Assembly: GCF_003994235.2 (NCBI RefSeq)
Contig: NZ_RYFG02000120.1
Location: 1-64,000, forward strand
DNA length: 64,000 bases
Origin: Candidatus Methylobacter oryzae
GTDB taxonomy: Bacteria; Pseudomonadota; Gammaproteobacteria; Methylococcales; Methylomonadaceae
Direction: 5' to 3'
The translations under genes and the position numbers were made by a program. Under the pieces are notes generated by a model. That model did no database searches. It saw only the letters and a program-made list of their open reading frames with translations, and was not told the DNA's origin. How positions within the stretch are numbered: position 1 is the stretch's first letter; the number at the start of each line of letters is the position of its first letter. Of the stretch, positions 1-9,100 are shown in pieces.

Positions 1-6
1 ACTTAC

Positions 7-57
7 ATACCGTTGCGGGGGCAGCGTCGGCTTTGGATACCGACTTCCCGTTTAACC
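7..57. repeat. Dispersed repeat R3, left copy
   Basis: Bases 7-36 match bases 417-447 at about 28 of 31 positions (shared core TTGCGGGG...GTCGGCTTTGG). The following block at 42-56 (GACTTCCCGTTTAAC) recurs at 526-540 with one change. In this copy the two blocks are almost contiguous; in the right copy they are separated by about 78 bases. No gene is seen here. It is a remnant of an uncharacterised repeat. Confidence 0.6.
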
Positions 58-252
58 ATTGGGTTTGAATAACCCTCCGGAACCTGAAAGCTAGGGTGAT
101 TATAAGGGGTAGGGGGGATAAAGCAAATTTGCTGGATTGGGTATTGTGAATTAGTTTTTTATCTAGTCCTGTAGGTGGGCAGGAATAAGTCAGTTAAATT
201 TAGGATAAAACCCATGTTATATAAAAGCTCTTTGTTATAGTTTTTTGCATTT

Positions 253-307
253 AAAGCTGAGTTGAGCGGCTTGCCCGCTCAAACGAAACTTATGCCCTCT
301 GGGTATA
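253..307 (+). repeat. Palindromic repeat R1, copy A
   Basis: First of two head-to-tail copies of a roughly 55-bp element. It begins AAAGCTGAGTTGAG, contains the stem GAGCGG...CCGCTC around a 5-base loop, and ends TTATGCCCTCTGGGTATA. Other copies lie at 307-362, 26948-27004, 33314-33369 (minus), 34698-34751 (minus), with a fragment at 43411-43427. The frame KAELSGLPAQTKLMPSGY is open through this copy although it is intergenic here. Confidence 0.9.
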
Positions 308-362
308 AAGCTGAGTTGAGCGGCTTGTCCGCTCAAACCCTACTTATGCCCTGTGGGTATAA
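307..362 (+). repeat. Palindromic repeat R1, copy B
   Basis: Second tandem copy, starting within the last base of copy A, with the same stem (GAGCGG/CCGCTC) and the ending TTATGCCCTGTGGGTAT. The sequence between stem and end is AAACCCTAC rather than AAACGAAAC. Copy E at 34698-34751 shares the AAACCCTAC variant, so two subtypes exist in the window. Confidence 0.9.
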
Positions 363-379
363 GTACGTAATATCCGTAC

Positions 380-412
380 GAATAGGTATCTGGAAGTTTT
401 GAGAAATAGTGC
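380..412 (+). repeat. Fragment resembling the 5' end of the DUF805 gene
   Basis: Thirty-three bases match 12019-12051, the first codons of the DUF805 gene, at 29 positions (core GGTATCTGGAAGTTTTGAGA). No reading frame continues, so this looks like a fragment left by recombination or duplication. It lies between repeat R1 copy B and the right R3 copy. Confidence 0.55.
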
Positions 413-416
413 TTTT

Positions 417-540
417 ATACTGTTGCGGGGGGCAGTGTCGGCTTTGGTCTAAACCTTATGATTCGCATTAAATTCAAAAATACAAAACCGGAACAGGCAC
501 TTCACATTCCAGCCGCAAAAAACTAGACTACCCGTTTAAC
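417..540. repeat. Dispersed repeat R3, right (split) copy
   Basis: Bases 417-447 repeat 7-36 and bases 526-540 repeat 42-56, but about 78 bases separate the two blocks here. The extra stretch holds a 22-codon open frame (458-526) without a ribosome binding site, not called as a gene. The block ends just upstream of the crcB leader. Confidence 0.5.
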
Positions 541-585
541 TTGCGGCGGCGCATTTATCGCCATAAAACAGGAGTCACTAAATCA

Positions 586-1296
586 ATGAACCAATTAATT
601 GCCATCGCAATGGGCGGGTCGGCGGGCGCAGTTGTGCGCTTTTTAGTGGCCAATGCAATTTACGGCTGGTTGGGGCGAACTTTCCCTCACGGCACCTTGT
701 TTATCAACGTATCAGGATCGTTTTTGATGGGTTTCCTATCAGTTATGATGATGCAGCGCTTTCCGTTGGCAGTCGAATACAGGGCCGCTATTTTGGTGGG
801 TTTTCTGGGCGCTTATACAACTTTTTCGACCTTTGCGTTAGAAACGCTCAATTTATTCGAGGAAGGCAATTTACTGAAAGCGGCATTGAATATCTTTCTT
901 AGCACCGTGTTGTGTTTGGCTGCGGTATGGGTAGGCTTGGTGTTGGCACGACAGCTATTCGAGTCTGACCTTTATCCCTGGATGGGACACAATTTCCCTT
1001 ACCGTGACTTGGCATTAGGCTTCTTGATGATTTTTCTGGCAGCCATTTTGACCGAATTTTTGTTCATGCGGCAAAGTTTAGCGCCCGAACTACGCGCCAT
1101 CGGTTTAATTACGCTACTCGGTTTGTTGGCCATCGTATCGACGCTGTGGCTGAGCTTCAAGCTTGCCGATTGGCATCTGGAATTCAATAGCTTATTAAGT
1201 ATATTTATCGTCAATGCCCTGTTTGGCGTGGTCGCGGTCTGGCTAGGCATGGCTGTCGGTCATTGGCTTTGGCAATTCAATTCCTCGGCGCAGTAG
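586..1296 (+). CDS. crcB: CrcB/Fluc fluoride channel with a second, degenerate CrcB repeat
   Basis: Fluoride exporter of the Fluc/CrcB family, here 236 residues instead of the usual 120-130. Residues 1-124 form a complete CrcB domain: NVSGSF at 41-46 and GAYTTFSTF at 75-83, which carries the pore phenylalanines and threonines, in four hydrophobic helices. Residues 140-230 align with helices 2 to 4 of the first half (for example RAIGLITLLGLLAIVSTL against RAAILVGFLGAYTTFSTF), but the Asn and TTFSTF motifs are lost and there is no counterpart of helix 1. The chain would therefore have seven helices with the second repeat inverted relative to the first, a one-chain version of the antiparallel Fluc dimer. 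I chose ATG 586 over the upstream TTG at 541 because the CrcB domain starts there and GGAG lies at 571-574. No fluoride riboswitch consensus was recognised upstream. Confidence 0.9.
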   Translation: MNQLIAIAMGGSAGAVVRFLVANAIYGWLGRTFPHGTLFINVSGSFLMGFLSVMMMQRFPLAVEYRAAILVGFLGAYTTFSTFALETLNLFEEGNLLKAALNIFLSTVLCLAAVWVGLVLARQLFESDLYPWMGHNFPYRDLALGFLMIFLAAILTEFLFMRQSLAPELRAIGLITLLGLLAIVSTLWLSFKLADWHLEFNSLLSIFIVNALFGVVAVWLGMAVGHWLWQFNSSAQ

Positions 1297-1739
1297 TCGG
1301 TCATGATGAAATACAAGGATAAAGCCGAGCCGGTTTTCGTTGCGCACTCTTAACAGGTTTCACGCTGGTGTTGCTGTTATGCCCAAGTATAAAAAACGCG
1401 TCATCCATGCCGGTATGACGTGCTATTTGAACAAAGTGATAGGTGCTAAGTTAACGTAATATCAGAATAGAGCGCGTGACGTGGACCAACGCCTGTTGAC
1501 AACCGAACCGATCGGCCAAGCACTAAACATCCCCTCGCCGCGATGTCCCATCACGATCAATTCCATCTTTATTTATTATTCTCCGCGTGATAAAGAATTT
1601 GCTTGGCGGGATGGCCTACGGCCATTCTTTTTATTCCGCCATTGTGCTTCTATGAGTTCAATCAATTTGCCAAGCGGTTGCGGTAAATCTTAAATACCCT
1701 GCTTTGTTTTTCTAATTATTGCGCTGTATCAATCAGGCT
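1297..1739. other. Intergenic stretch between crcB and the DUF190 gene
   Basis: About 440 bases between convergent genes. The only structure I can support is repeat R4 at 1404-1445. A 70-codon frame at 1481-1693 resembles no family I recognise, lacks a convincing ribosome binding site and is not called. Confidence 0.5.
1404..1445 (+). repeat. Dispersed repeat R4, copy 1
   Basis: Forty-two bases matching 36235-36276 at 39 positions. The shared core begins TCCATGCCGGTATGA and ends CAAAGTGATAGGTG. Both copies are intergenic. The unit has no coding signal; its full borders cannot be set from two copies. Confidence 0.8.
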
Positions 1740-2048
1740 TTAAAGGCTACATACCCACATGGAGGAACTCACGATATGCGGAAGATGAAATTCGTTAAGT
1801 AACTCAGTAATAATAACTTCCGCCTTGTTCGGCTCTTCGTAGAATTCGATGATCAATGGCAAGTCCAGCGATAAATCCACTAAAAAGCTGGTCCGCAATT
1901 TGCCGTTTTCGCTGAATCCCTCGACAGCCCTTAGCACGGTCATGCCGCGGACTTTCGCCTTGTCATGCAAATAATCGACGATCTTGCCCAGGATATGTTC
2001 GCTTTCCCGCAGATAAATACGAACTAATGTCACTTCGTGTTTGACCAT
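1740..2048 (-). CDS. DUF190 family protein
   Basis: A 102-residue protein of the DUF190 family (PF02641), small soluble proteins of PII-like ferredoxin fold that are often found beside crcB. Recognisable parts are the N-terminal LVRIYLRESEH, the central VRGMTVLRAVEGF and the hydrophobic strand LVDLSLDLPLIIEFYEEP. The gene converges on crcB, which agrees with the known crcB-DUF190 association, so a role in fluoride handling is plausible but unproven. It lies downstream of, and on the same strand as, the broken permease gene at 2112-2836. Confidence 0.88.
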   Translation of the reverse strand: MVKHEVTLVRIYLRESEHILGKIVDYLHDKAKVRGMTVLRAVEGFSENGKLRTSFLVDLSLDLPLIIEFYEEPNKAEVIITELLNEFHLPHIVSSSMWVCSL

Positions 2049-2111
2049 AGATTGACTCCAAAATATATTTTTTAATGATTGCTGGGGCGTAAATTTTTTG
2101 AATTTACTTTG

Positions 2112-2836
2112 TTATAAAGACCTTGCAATTAGCAGGATGCCCGACATTGCAAGAAACACGGAAAACAAGCGCTGATATTTGTTCTGGCCAATATTCAAAT
2201 AAAACGTCTCGTCAGCCAAAACAAAAAACAGCGAGGCGACTACGGCATAACTCGCTTGCTCGTAAAAGCCGATCCGGATTTGCTGCCCGCTAAACGCAAA
2301 CAAGGTCAGCAACTGCACAAGCGCAAAGGTGGCATAGGACGCAGCCACCGTGACTCGTGCGGTGTCCTTCGGGTAAGCTTTTGGTGGACCAGTGCCGTCA
2401 ACAGCGAGCCGCCAAGACTGCTTAAGCCGTGGATGACGCCCATCAACACGAAATACGGCTTTTCGTACTTCATCAGCGCATCTATCGTGCGTGTCGCGCC
2501 AGCCGAAAAATCCTTCAGCGCGATAAACAGCAAAAATACCCCGATGAACAGGCCGATATTGATTCGGGCATGCGTCACGATGAACAGAAACAACGCGATC
2601 GGCGGCAGGCTTAGCCAGAGGATACGGCGATAGAAACCTAAATCGACGTTGGCATGGTGTTTCGTAATTTGAAAGCTATTGATGACCAAGGAAATCGGCA
2701 GCAAGATCACCAAGACATCGATAAAATCGTAGCCGAGCAACAGCAAAATCGGCGCGCCGAACAACAAAACCCCGGCGCCGAAAATGGATTGTACGATGGT
2801 TGCTGCCACCACTGTGAGTAAAATGTCCGCAGACAT
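2112..2836 (-). pseudogene. TauE/SafE (TSUP) family permease, frameshifted
   Basis: A membrane permease of the sulfite exporter TauE/SafE family split into two frames. The first part (start ATG 2836, behind an AAGGGAGA ribosome binding site) carries the N-terminal helices with IFGAGVLLFGAPILLLLGYD and runs through GLSSLGGSLLTALVHQKL. The second frame (2348 down to 2112) continues with ATFALVQLLTLFAFSG and the last two helices. The crossover falls near 2360-2385, where one extra or missing base separates VHQKLTRRT from the expected KDTARVT. Together the parts give a normal length of about 240 residues. Either a recent pseudogene or a sequencing error; no decay is visible elsewhere. An intact paralogue lies at 5038-5754. 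Confidence 0.8.
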
Positions 2837-2950
2837 TGAATAATCTCCCTTAATATTCAAATAGTTTCTAACTATAAAGAAAGCGGAGAGCAAACGTCAA
2901 AACTTCTCGCCAATATATTGGCTTGCATGACCCAAGTTTGCTTAAACCCT

Positions 2951-4360
2951 TTAATGCCGCCGGTCGGTCTCAAAATGCAGCGTGACCAGGGTTCCTCGAC
3001 CCAACTCGCTGGTAATCGCGATCCGCCCGCCGTGCAACGCCATAATCGATTTAACAATCGCGAGCCCTAAACCACAGCCGCCCCCGGAGCGGGCCGAATT
3101 CACCCGGTAAAAGCGGTCGAATAACTTGGGTAAGTGCTCGGCGGCAATCCCGCAACCGTTGTCTTGTACCCGAATATCGACGCCGTCGTCATCGCCGGCC
3201 TGAATGGAGATGCGGATTTCGCCGTTGACCGGCGTGTGTTGAATGGCGTTGAGCAACAGGTTGCTGAGGACCCGTTTAAATAACTGGGCATCGGCATAAA
3301 GCTCGCCTTCGCCTTGGTAGACCAAGCGAATTTGCTTTTCTTTCGCCAACGCGTCGAGATAACTGCAAACCGCTTCGATCTCGGCGCGTACGTCCAGAGC
3401 GATTTTATGCAACGCAATTTCGGTGTTGTCGGCTCTGGCCAAAAACAGCAGGGTTTCGATAATTTGCGCCAAGCGGCGGTATTCTTCCAGATTGGATTCG
3501 AGGATGTTGCGATATTGGTCAGCACTTCTCGGTTGGCCCAGTATCACCTCGCATTCGCCGGTCAGGTTATTGACCGGCGTGCGCAACTCATGAGCCAAAT
3601 CGGCGGAAAATTGCTGCAATTGCGCGAACGACTGGTCCAAGCGCCTCAGCATCGCGTTAAAGGCCACAGCCAGGTCGGACAGCTCACGGGGATAATCGGT
3701 CGATACCAATTGCTCATGGAGCTGCGTCGCGGTCACGCCTTCCATGTGGCGGGCCATGATCGCCAATGGCTTCAGTCCACGTCGTGCAACCGCCAACGCG
3801 GACAAGCCGGAAAACAGCAAGCCGATCAGCAGGGTCGCCGCCAGATTGCGCCGGTATTCGGCCAGCAAGGCGGCCTGATGGGAAATGTCCAGGCCAATCT
3901 GGATGGTATGCTTTGGCTTTGCATTGCTGATTGCCGTCATCAGCATAAAGTACCGGCCGTCGGGCAGCGCTTGGATTGTTTTGTTGCCTGGTTGCGATCC
4001 GGAATGCCGAGGAAATTGCAGCATCGCAGCCAATGCCGACATCCCCGGCGTTTCGCTCAGGTTATGTCCTTGCTCATCCAGAATACGCGAGTAATATTCG
4101 CCGGTCGGCAAATCCAGTCCTTCCCGTTGTTCGTCGGCCAAACGCTCCAAATTCAGCGGCTGCTCCGCCAATACGTTTTGCAGTAACTGGATTTCCTTCA
4201 ATAAAAACTGCCGATTGTCTTGCGCAAAAGTCTCAGTCAACGACCGGTACAAATAAAAGCCGATGCCCAGAAAAATCAGCAACGCCGCCAACGAGAACAG
4301 CCCCGTCAATCGGGCGGTCATCGACCAGGGGCGAGCAGGATCAACGCTGTTCAAGGACAT
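2951..4360 (-). CDS. Heavy-metal-type sensor histidine kinase (CusS-like)
   Basis: Membrane sensor kinase of the heavy metal sensor class, 469 residues from ATG 4360. It has a helix near the N-terminus ([19 protein letters not shown]), a periplasmic domain of about 130 residues, a second helix ([20 protein letters not shown]), HAMP, the phosphoacceptor motif [16 protein letters not shown], an N box ([10 protein letters not shown]) and G boxes ([22 protein letters not shown]). The longer open frame to 4492 overlaps the regulator gene out of frame and its first 44 residues look non-protein-like, so 4360 is preferred. It overlaps the end of the response regulator by 20 bases, indicating translational coupling. 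As the last gene of the efflux operon it probably senses a metal or other envelope signal that induces the pump; the ligand is unknown. Confidence 0.92.
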   Translation of the reverse strand: MSLNSVDPARPWSMTARLTGLFSLAALLIFLGIGFYLYRSLTETFAQDNRQFLLKEIQLLQNVLAEQPLNLERLADEQREGLDLPTGEYYSRILDEQGHNLSETPGMSALAAMLQFPRHSGSQPGNKTIQALPDGRYFMLMTAISNAKPKHTIQIGLDISHQAALLAEYRRNLAATLLIGLLFSGLSALAVARRGLKPLAIMARHMEGVTATQLHEQLVSTDYPRELSDLAVAFNAMLRRLDQSFAQLQQFSADLAHELRTPVNNLTGECEVILGQPRSADQYRNILESNLEEYRRLAQIIETLLFLARADNTEIALHKIALDVRAEIEAVCSYLDALAKEKQIRLVYQGEGELYADAQLFKRVLSNLLLNAIQHTPVNGEIRISIQAGDDDGVDIRVQDNGCGIAAEHLPKLFDRFYRVNSARSGGGCGLGLAIVKSIMALHGGRIAITSELGRGTLVTLHFETDRRH

Positions 4361-5012
4361 AGCCGATCCCGCGCACGGTATGCAACAGTTTTTGCGGAAA
4401 CGGATCGTCGATCTTCTGCCGCAGGCGGCGTATCGCGACATCGATGATATTGCTGTCGCAGTCGAAACGGACATCCCACACTTGTTCGGCAATCAGCGTC
4501 CGCGACAGGACTTCACCGGGCCGGTTCATGAATAAGGCCAGCAGCGTAAATTCCTTCGGCGTTAAATCCAGCGCTTGCCCGCCGCGATAGGCTTTATGCC
4601 GGATCGGGTCCAGGGACAAATCGGCCAATTGCAAGTGCTCCGCCTGACGCACCGGCCCACGTCTTAAAATCGAGCGAATCCGCGCCAGCAATTCGACGAA
4701 CGCAAACGGCTTGACCAAATAATCGTCGGCGCCCAGTTCCAGGCCTTTGACCCGATCGTCCAGCGTATCGCGCGCGCTCAGGTACAACACCGGCGTTTTC
4801 CGGCCCCGCCGTCTTAATTCCGCTAGCACCGACCAGCCGTCGCGTAACGGCACCATGACGTCGAGAATGATCAGGTCGTATTCCACGGTCGCGGCCAGCA
4901 ATAAGCCTTCTTCGCCGTCGTGGCAACTATCGACCACAAAACCGTGTTCGCTCAGCCCCTTTTGCAAATAGGCGGCGGTTTTCTTTTCGTCTTCGACAAT
5001 CAAAATGCGCAT
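4341..5012 (-). CDS. OmpR/PhoB-family response regulator (CusR-like)
   Basis: A 223-residue transcription factor with an N-terminal receiver ([20 protein letters not shown], phosphoacceptor Asp in LIILDVMVP at about residue 51, conserved Lys in LVKPF) and a C-terminal winged helix ([20 protein letters not shown], then [11 protein letters not shown] and TVRGIGYVL). This arrangement is typical of CusR/CopR partners of heavy metal sensor kinases. It sits 26 bases after the permease gene and overlaps the kinase gene, so it is likely cotranscribed with the efflux genes and may autoregulate the operon. No binding box could be defined. Confidence 0.93.
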   Translation of the reverse strand: MRILIVEDEKKTAAYLQKGLSEHGFVVDSCHDGEEGLLLAATVEYDLIILDVMVPLRDGWSVLAELRRRGRKTPVLYLSARDTLDDRVKGLELGADDYLVKPFAFVELLARIRSILRRGPVRQAEHLQLADLSLDPIRHKAYRGGQALDLTPKEFTLLALFMNRPGEVLSRTLIAEQVWDVRFDCDSNIIDVAIRRLRQKIDDPFPQKLLHTVRGIGYVLEQR

Positions 5013-5037
5013 AGTAAAGTCGCCGTCCGCTTAACAA

Positions 5038-5754
5038 TCACTTGAGCAAAAACCATAAACCAAAACCGGCTATGGCGGCTTCGATCATGTTCATAAACAT
5101 TTGTGCCGAGAGTTTTTCGAGCAGATTTTTGCCGGTGTAAGTACCCAAGATCATCACCGAGCCTACGACCACCCCGTTCATCCACGCCGCAGGGGATATA
5201 GCCCCTAACTCCTGATAAGAAGCCAGTTTGGCGATGTGCATGATCGCGGTACCTAAGGCTTCACTGCCGATAAATGCGCCTTTGACCAAGCCGTAGGACA
5301 GGTAAAATGGCGCCAGGAAAGGGCCGGCACTGCCCCCAATCGCCGACACCAATGAAAAAACGGCGCCAATCGGCGCAAACCAACGCACGCTAAAGCTCGT
5401 ATTCGAGCGGCTACACCAGCGCCGCCAAATGACGGAGCCGATCAAAAATCCGCCTAAAAATTTAAACAGTTCGGTGTCCGGCATTCGGGTGAACAGCCAG
5501 GCGCCCAAGATGGAACAAGGTATCGCCCCCAAAGCAAACCAGAACACCACCGGAAATCGTATCAGCGGCCAATTGAAGCCAACCCGGCTCAGATTGCCGA
5601 TCAATTGAGCAACTGCGTACAACGGCACTGCATCGCGTATCCCGAACGACGCGACTAAAACCGGCAACAAAATGATGCCGCCGCCCGTGCCGGCAATCCC
5701 CGCGACAATCGAGGCGGCGAGAGCCGTCGATAAAATAATAAGCCATTGATCCAT
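5038..5754 (-). CDS. TauE/SafE (TSUP) family membrane permease
   Basis: Intact 238-residue inner membrane permease of the sulfite exporter TauE/SafE family. The N-terminal helix motif IVAGIAGTGGGIILLPVLV and the second-half motif SAIGGSAGPFLAPFYLSYG are the two related family signatures, with about eight hydrophobic segments. Members move sulfite, sulfoacetate or other small organic anions, but the substrate cannot be read from sequence. It lies between the truncated EamA gene and the CusR-like regulator on the same strand. It is distinct from the frameshifted paralogue at 2112-2836. Confidence 0.88.
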   Translation of the reverse strand: MDQWLIILSTALAASIVAGIAGTGGGIILLPVLVASFGIRDAVPLYAVAQLIGNLSRVGFNWPLIRFPVVFWFALGAIPCSILGAWLFTRMPDTELFKFLGGFLIGSVIWRRWCSRSNTSFSVRWFAPIGAVFSLVSAIGGSAGPFLAPFYLSYGLVKGAFIGSEALGTAIMHIAKLASYQELGAISPAAWMNGVVVGSVMILGTYTGKNLLEKLSAQMFMNMIEAAIAGFGLWFLLK

Positions 5755-5808
5755 AAGAGATTGAAGATTCCTTGTGTCGATTTAGACATCAACGTTTAAA
5801 GGCTAACG

Positions 5809-6117
5809 TTAAAACACCGGCAGCAACGCCTCGCCGATTTGCAGGGCGCGAAAATAGCACAGCCACGAAGCGCCTGTCGCCAGGGCGGACAGCGCCAGGA
5901 ACTGCCAGGTTCTGGCCGGCCAATGCAAGGGATTGCTCCATTTTCCGGCAAAGCCTACAAATGCCGCCAAAATCACAACGATCATCGCCGTGCGAATCAG
6001 TGTCGCCAAGTCGGAATCGATACTTTGAATGCCGATTTTGGCAAAAATGGCGGTCAGCGCCGCAAAGACGGCCGATAACAGCGCCCAAAAAAACCAGTGT
6101 GAAGTCATCGTCATCAT
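5809..6117 (-). pseudogene. EamA-family small membrane protein, C-terminally truncated
   Basis: The N-terminal two thirds of a single-domain EamA (DMT superfamily) protein, starting WFFWALLSAVFAALTAIFAK and running to LATGASWLCYFRALQIGEA, after which it stops within five residues. As I recall the family, such proteins are about 140 residues and continue with a segment like RVAPIDKLSVV and two more helices; these are missing, so the 102-residue product lacks the end of the bundle. The start ATG at 6117 overlaps the TGA of the RND gene (ATGA), showing it once belonged to the coupled operon. The 55 bases that follow hold no recognisable remainder, so a deletion is more likely than a simple frameshift. 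Confidence 0.65.
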
Positions 6118-9100
6118 CGATTAATGTCATCCTTCCGTGTTGATTGATGCGGTACTGCCCGGCGTTGCAGCACAAAATAACAGCTCGGCGTCGCAATCAA
6201 CGACAGCAACACCGACAAAACCAAGGCCCCGATCACCGCAATCGCCAACGGTTTCAGCATATCCGAGCCGGCGCCTATACCGTAGGCCAACGGCAACAAG
6301 CCCAACGCGGCGGCCAACGAGGTCATCAATACCGGGCGTAAGCGCCGCCGTCCCGACTCCAGCAACGCCTGTTCCAAGTTCTTGTTTTGCCCTTTTAGCT
6401 TATGCACCGAATCCAGCATCAGAATACCGTTTTTCGCGACCACGCCAATCCCGATAATGGCTCCGAGTAACGACACGATATTAACCGAAGTCCCGGTCAA
6501 GAACCACGCCATCAGCGTACCGCACATCGCCAATAGCGAACCGAACAAGATCGCGACCGGTTCGCGGAACGAGCGGAACTCGATCAACAGCACGGTAAAC
6601 ACCAGGAAAATAGCCGCCAGCAATACCATGAGCAGATTTTGGAACGATTCCTGTTGCTGTTGAAACAGGCCGCCGAACTCCAGTACGCCGGCCGGCAGGC
6701 TGGGGTCTTGCGCCAGTTTGGCTTTGATGTCGGTCATGGCGCTGCCCAAATCGCGATTTTCCAGGCGCGCTGAAACCGCCACCAATTGCCGCAGGTCTTC
6801 CCGATGCAACTCCAACTGGCCGGGATCGATCACCCTATCGGCCACTTGCGATAGCTTGACGGTACGGCCATCCATTGAACGCAATGGCAGTTCCTTGAGA
6901 TCGGCGATTTGCCGGCTGGCTTCGGACTTTATACGCACCCGGATATTAACGATTCGGTCGCCTTCCAATACGTACGAGGCTTTTTGGCCCAGCATGGCGG
7001 TGGAGACGGCGACGGCCACATCGTTGGCGGTCAGCCCGAAGCGCATCGCGTCGCTATAGCGCACGCGCAAATTTAACGAGGGACCGGTGGTTTCCAGGCC
7101 GTCGAAGCTATCGACCACGCCGGGAACGGTGTCCAGCGCCGCTCGCACTTGCGGGGCTTTTTGTTTCAGCCATTGCACGTCGGTCGAGAACAGTTTGATT
7201 TCGATTGGGCGCGGCGACCAGGTCAGATCGCCGATCAGATCGCCCAGGATGCCGGCGAACTCCCATTCCAGGCCCGGAACCGCCGCGTGCAGCCGTTGCC
7301 GCAGGTCGGCAACCACTTCGTCGGTTTTGCGTTGCCGATCCGGTTTCAGTTTCACCAGAAAATCGCCCTTGTGCGCCTGCGAAAGCCCCAATGCCAAGCG
7401 CGCGCCGGTCCGCCGGGAATAACCGTCCAGCTCCGGCATCGAGCGCAGTAGGGTTTCGGCTTGCCGCAATTGCCGGTCCGTTTCGGCAAGACTGGTGCCC
7501 CACGGCGCATGATAGTCCAGTACGAAGCCGCCTTCGTCCATGAACGGTAAAAACTCGCTGTCCAACTGCTGATATAGCCAAACTCCCGATAGCAAGATCA
7601 AGCCGCAAACGGCGAGAACGGGCTTGGCCTGTTGCAGCGCCCAATGCAGGCTTTTTTCATAGGCCTTACTCAGTTTGCCGAACCAGCCGCTTGTCGCGGG
7701 TTGTTCAATCGCTACGGATGGCATCGCCGCGAGTTTTTCCGGATGTGCGGCCTGTTCGGACGAAGCAAGCCACCAACTGGCCAAGGCCGGGATCAGCGTC
7801 ACCGCCAACAGCAATGAGGCCAGCAGCGACACCACCATGGTCAGCGCCAATGCCTTGAAAAAACTGCCGGCGACGCCGTCCAGAAACGCCAGCGGAATAA
7901 ACACCACGACCGGCGTCAAGGTCGAGGCGAGCAACGGCCGGAAGATTTCCGCCAGACCCTCGGTAACTGCGTTCAGATGCTCCAGCCCTTGCTGCAACTT
8001 GGCATGAATCGCTTCCACTACGACGATGGCGTCGTCGATAATCAAACCGATGGCGGCGGCAATGCCGCCCAAGGTCATCAAATTAAAGCCCAGACCGCTG
8101 ATGCGCAGGACCAGAAACGCCGCCAATACCGTGACCGGGATGACCACCGCCGCGATCAGCGTAGTACCCCAGTTTTTCAGGAACACATACAAAATCGCGA
8201 CCGACAATATCAGCCCCAACACGATGGCTTCCCAGACGCTCCGGATCGAGTCGTCTACCAATAGCGACTGGTCGTAAAACACCTGAATCCGCATGCCGGG
8301 CGGCAGGCTTTGTTTCAAGCTCTCCAGCTCCTGCTTGAGTTGCCGTGCTATATCCAGGGTGCTGCCGTTCGGCTGGCTGTAGATGTTCAGCAACACCGCA
8401 TTGACGCCATCCGCCGTCACGATATTAAACGCCGGTTCCTGGCTGCGTTCGACGCGGGCAAAATCCTTGATGCGGATCGGATGCGCGGTTGCCGTCGCGG
8501 TTTGCGGCGGCGTTGACGGAACCGGCGCCGCTGCCGGCATCGACACCGTCAGATTTTCCAGTTCCTCGATCGAATGAATACGGCCGTCGGCCACGGTCAG
8601 ATATAACTTATAGTCTTCTTCCAGCATCCCGGTGGGGACGATGAGATTGTTTTTGAGCAATGCATCGGCGACTTGGTTGAGACTCAGATTGACGGCTTGC
8701 AGCCGCAACGGATCGACGACGACGTGATATTCCGGCACACGCCCGCCGACGATGCCGGTCCGGGCGACGCCGGGGATGCGCAGCAAACGCGGTTGCAGCG
8801 TGTAACGGGCGGTTTCCCATAATTCAGTCAGCGAGTGGCCGGGACCGGTCAGACTTAAACCGATCACCGGAAACGCGGCAAAGGTCAGCCGCCATACGGC
8901 GGATGTTGCTGTCGGCGGCAGGGATTTTTGCACGTTGGCCAGCCGGCCTTGCACGAACAGCTCCGCTTCCACCATATCGGTCTGCCAATCGAAAAACACG
9001 TTGACTTCCGCCGAACCGCGCCCGGTTTTCGAACGTATCGTGGTAACGCCGGGAATGTCCTTCATGGCTTCCTCGACCGGCCGGGTGATGGTCGCCATCA

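Noticed and set aside
458-526. 22-codon open frame within repeat R3
   Set aside because: No ribosome binding site, no similarity, and it lies in a repeat fragment.
540-590. Fluoride riboswitch upstream of crcB
   Set aside because: GGCGCATTTATCGCCATAAA superficially recalls part of the crcB motif, but the second stem and pseudoknot are not found.
1481-1693. 70-codon frame between crcB and DUF190
   Set aside because: Composition is not protein-like and there is no ribosome binding site or family resemblance.
3314-4186. Long plus-strand frame opposite the sensor kinase
   Set aside because: Antisense shadow of a clear kinase gene with complete motifs.
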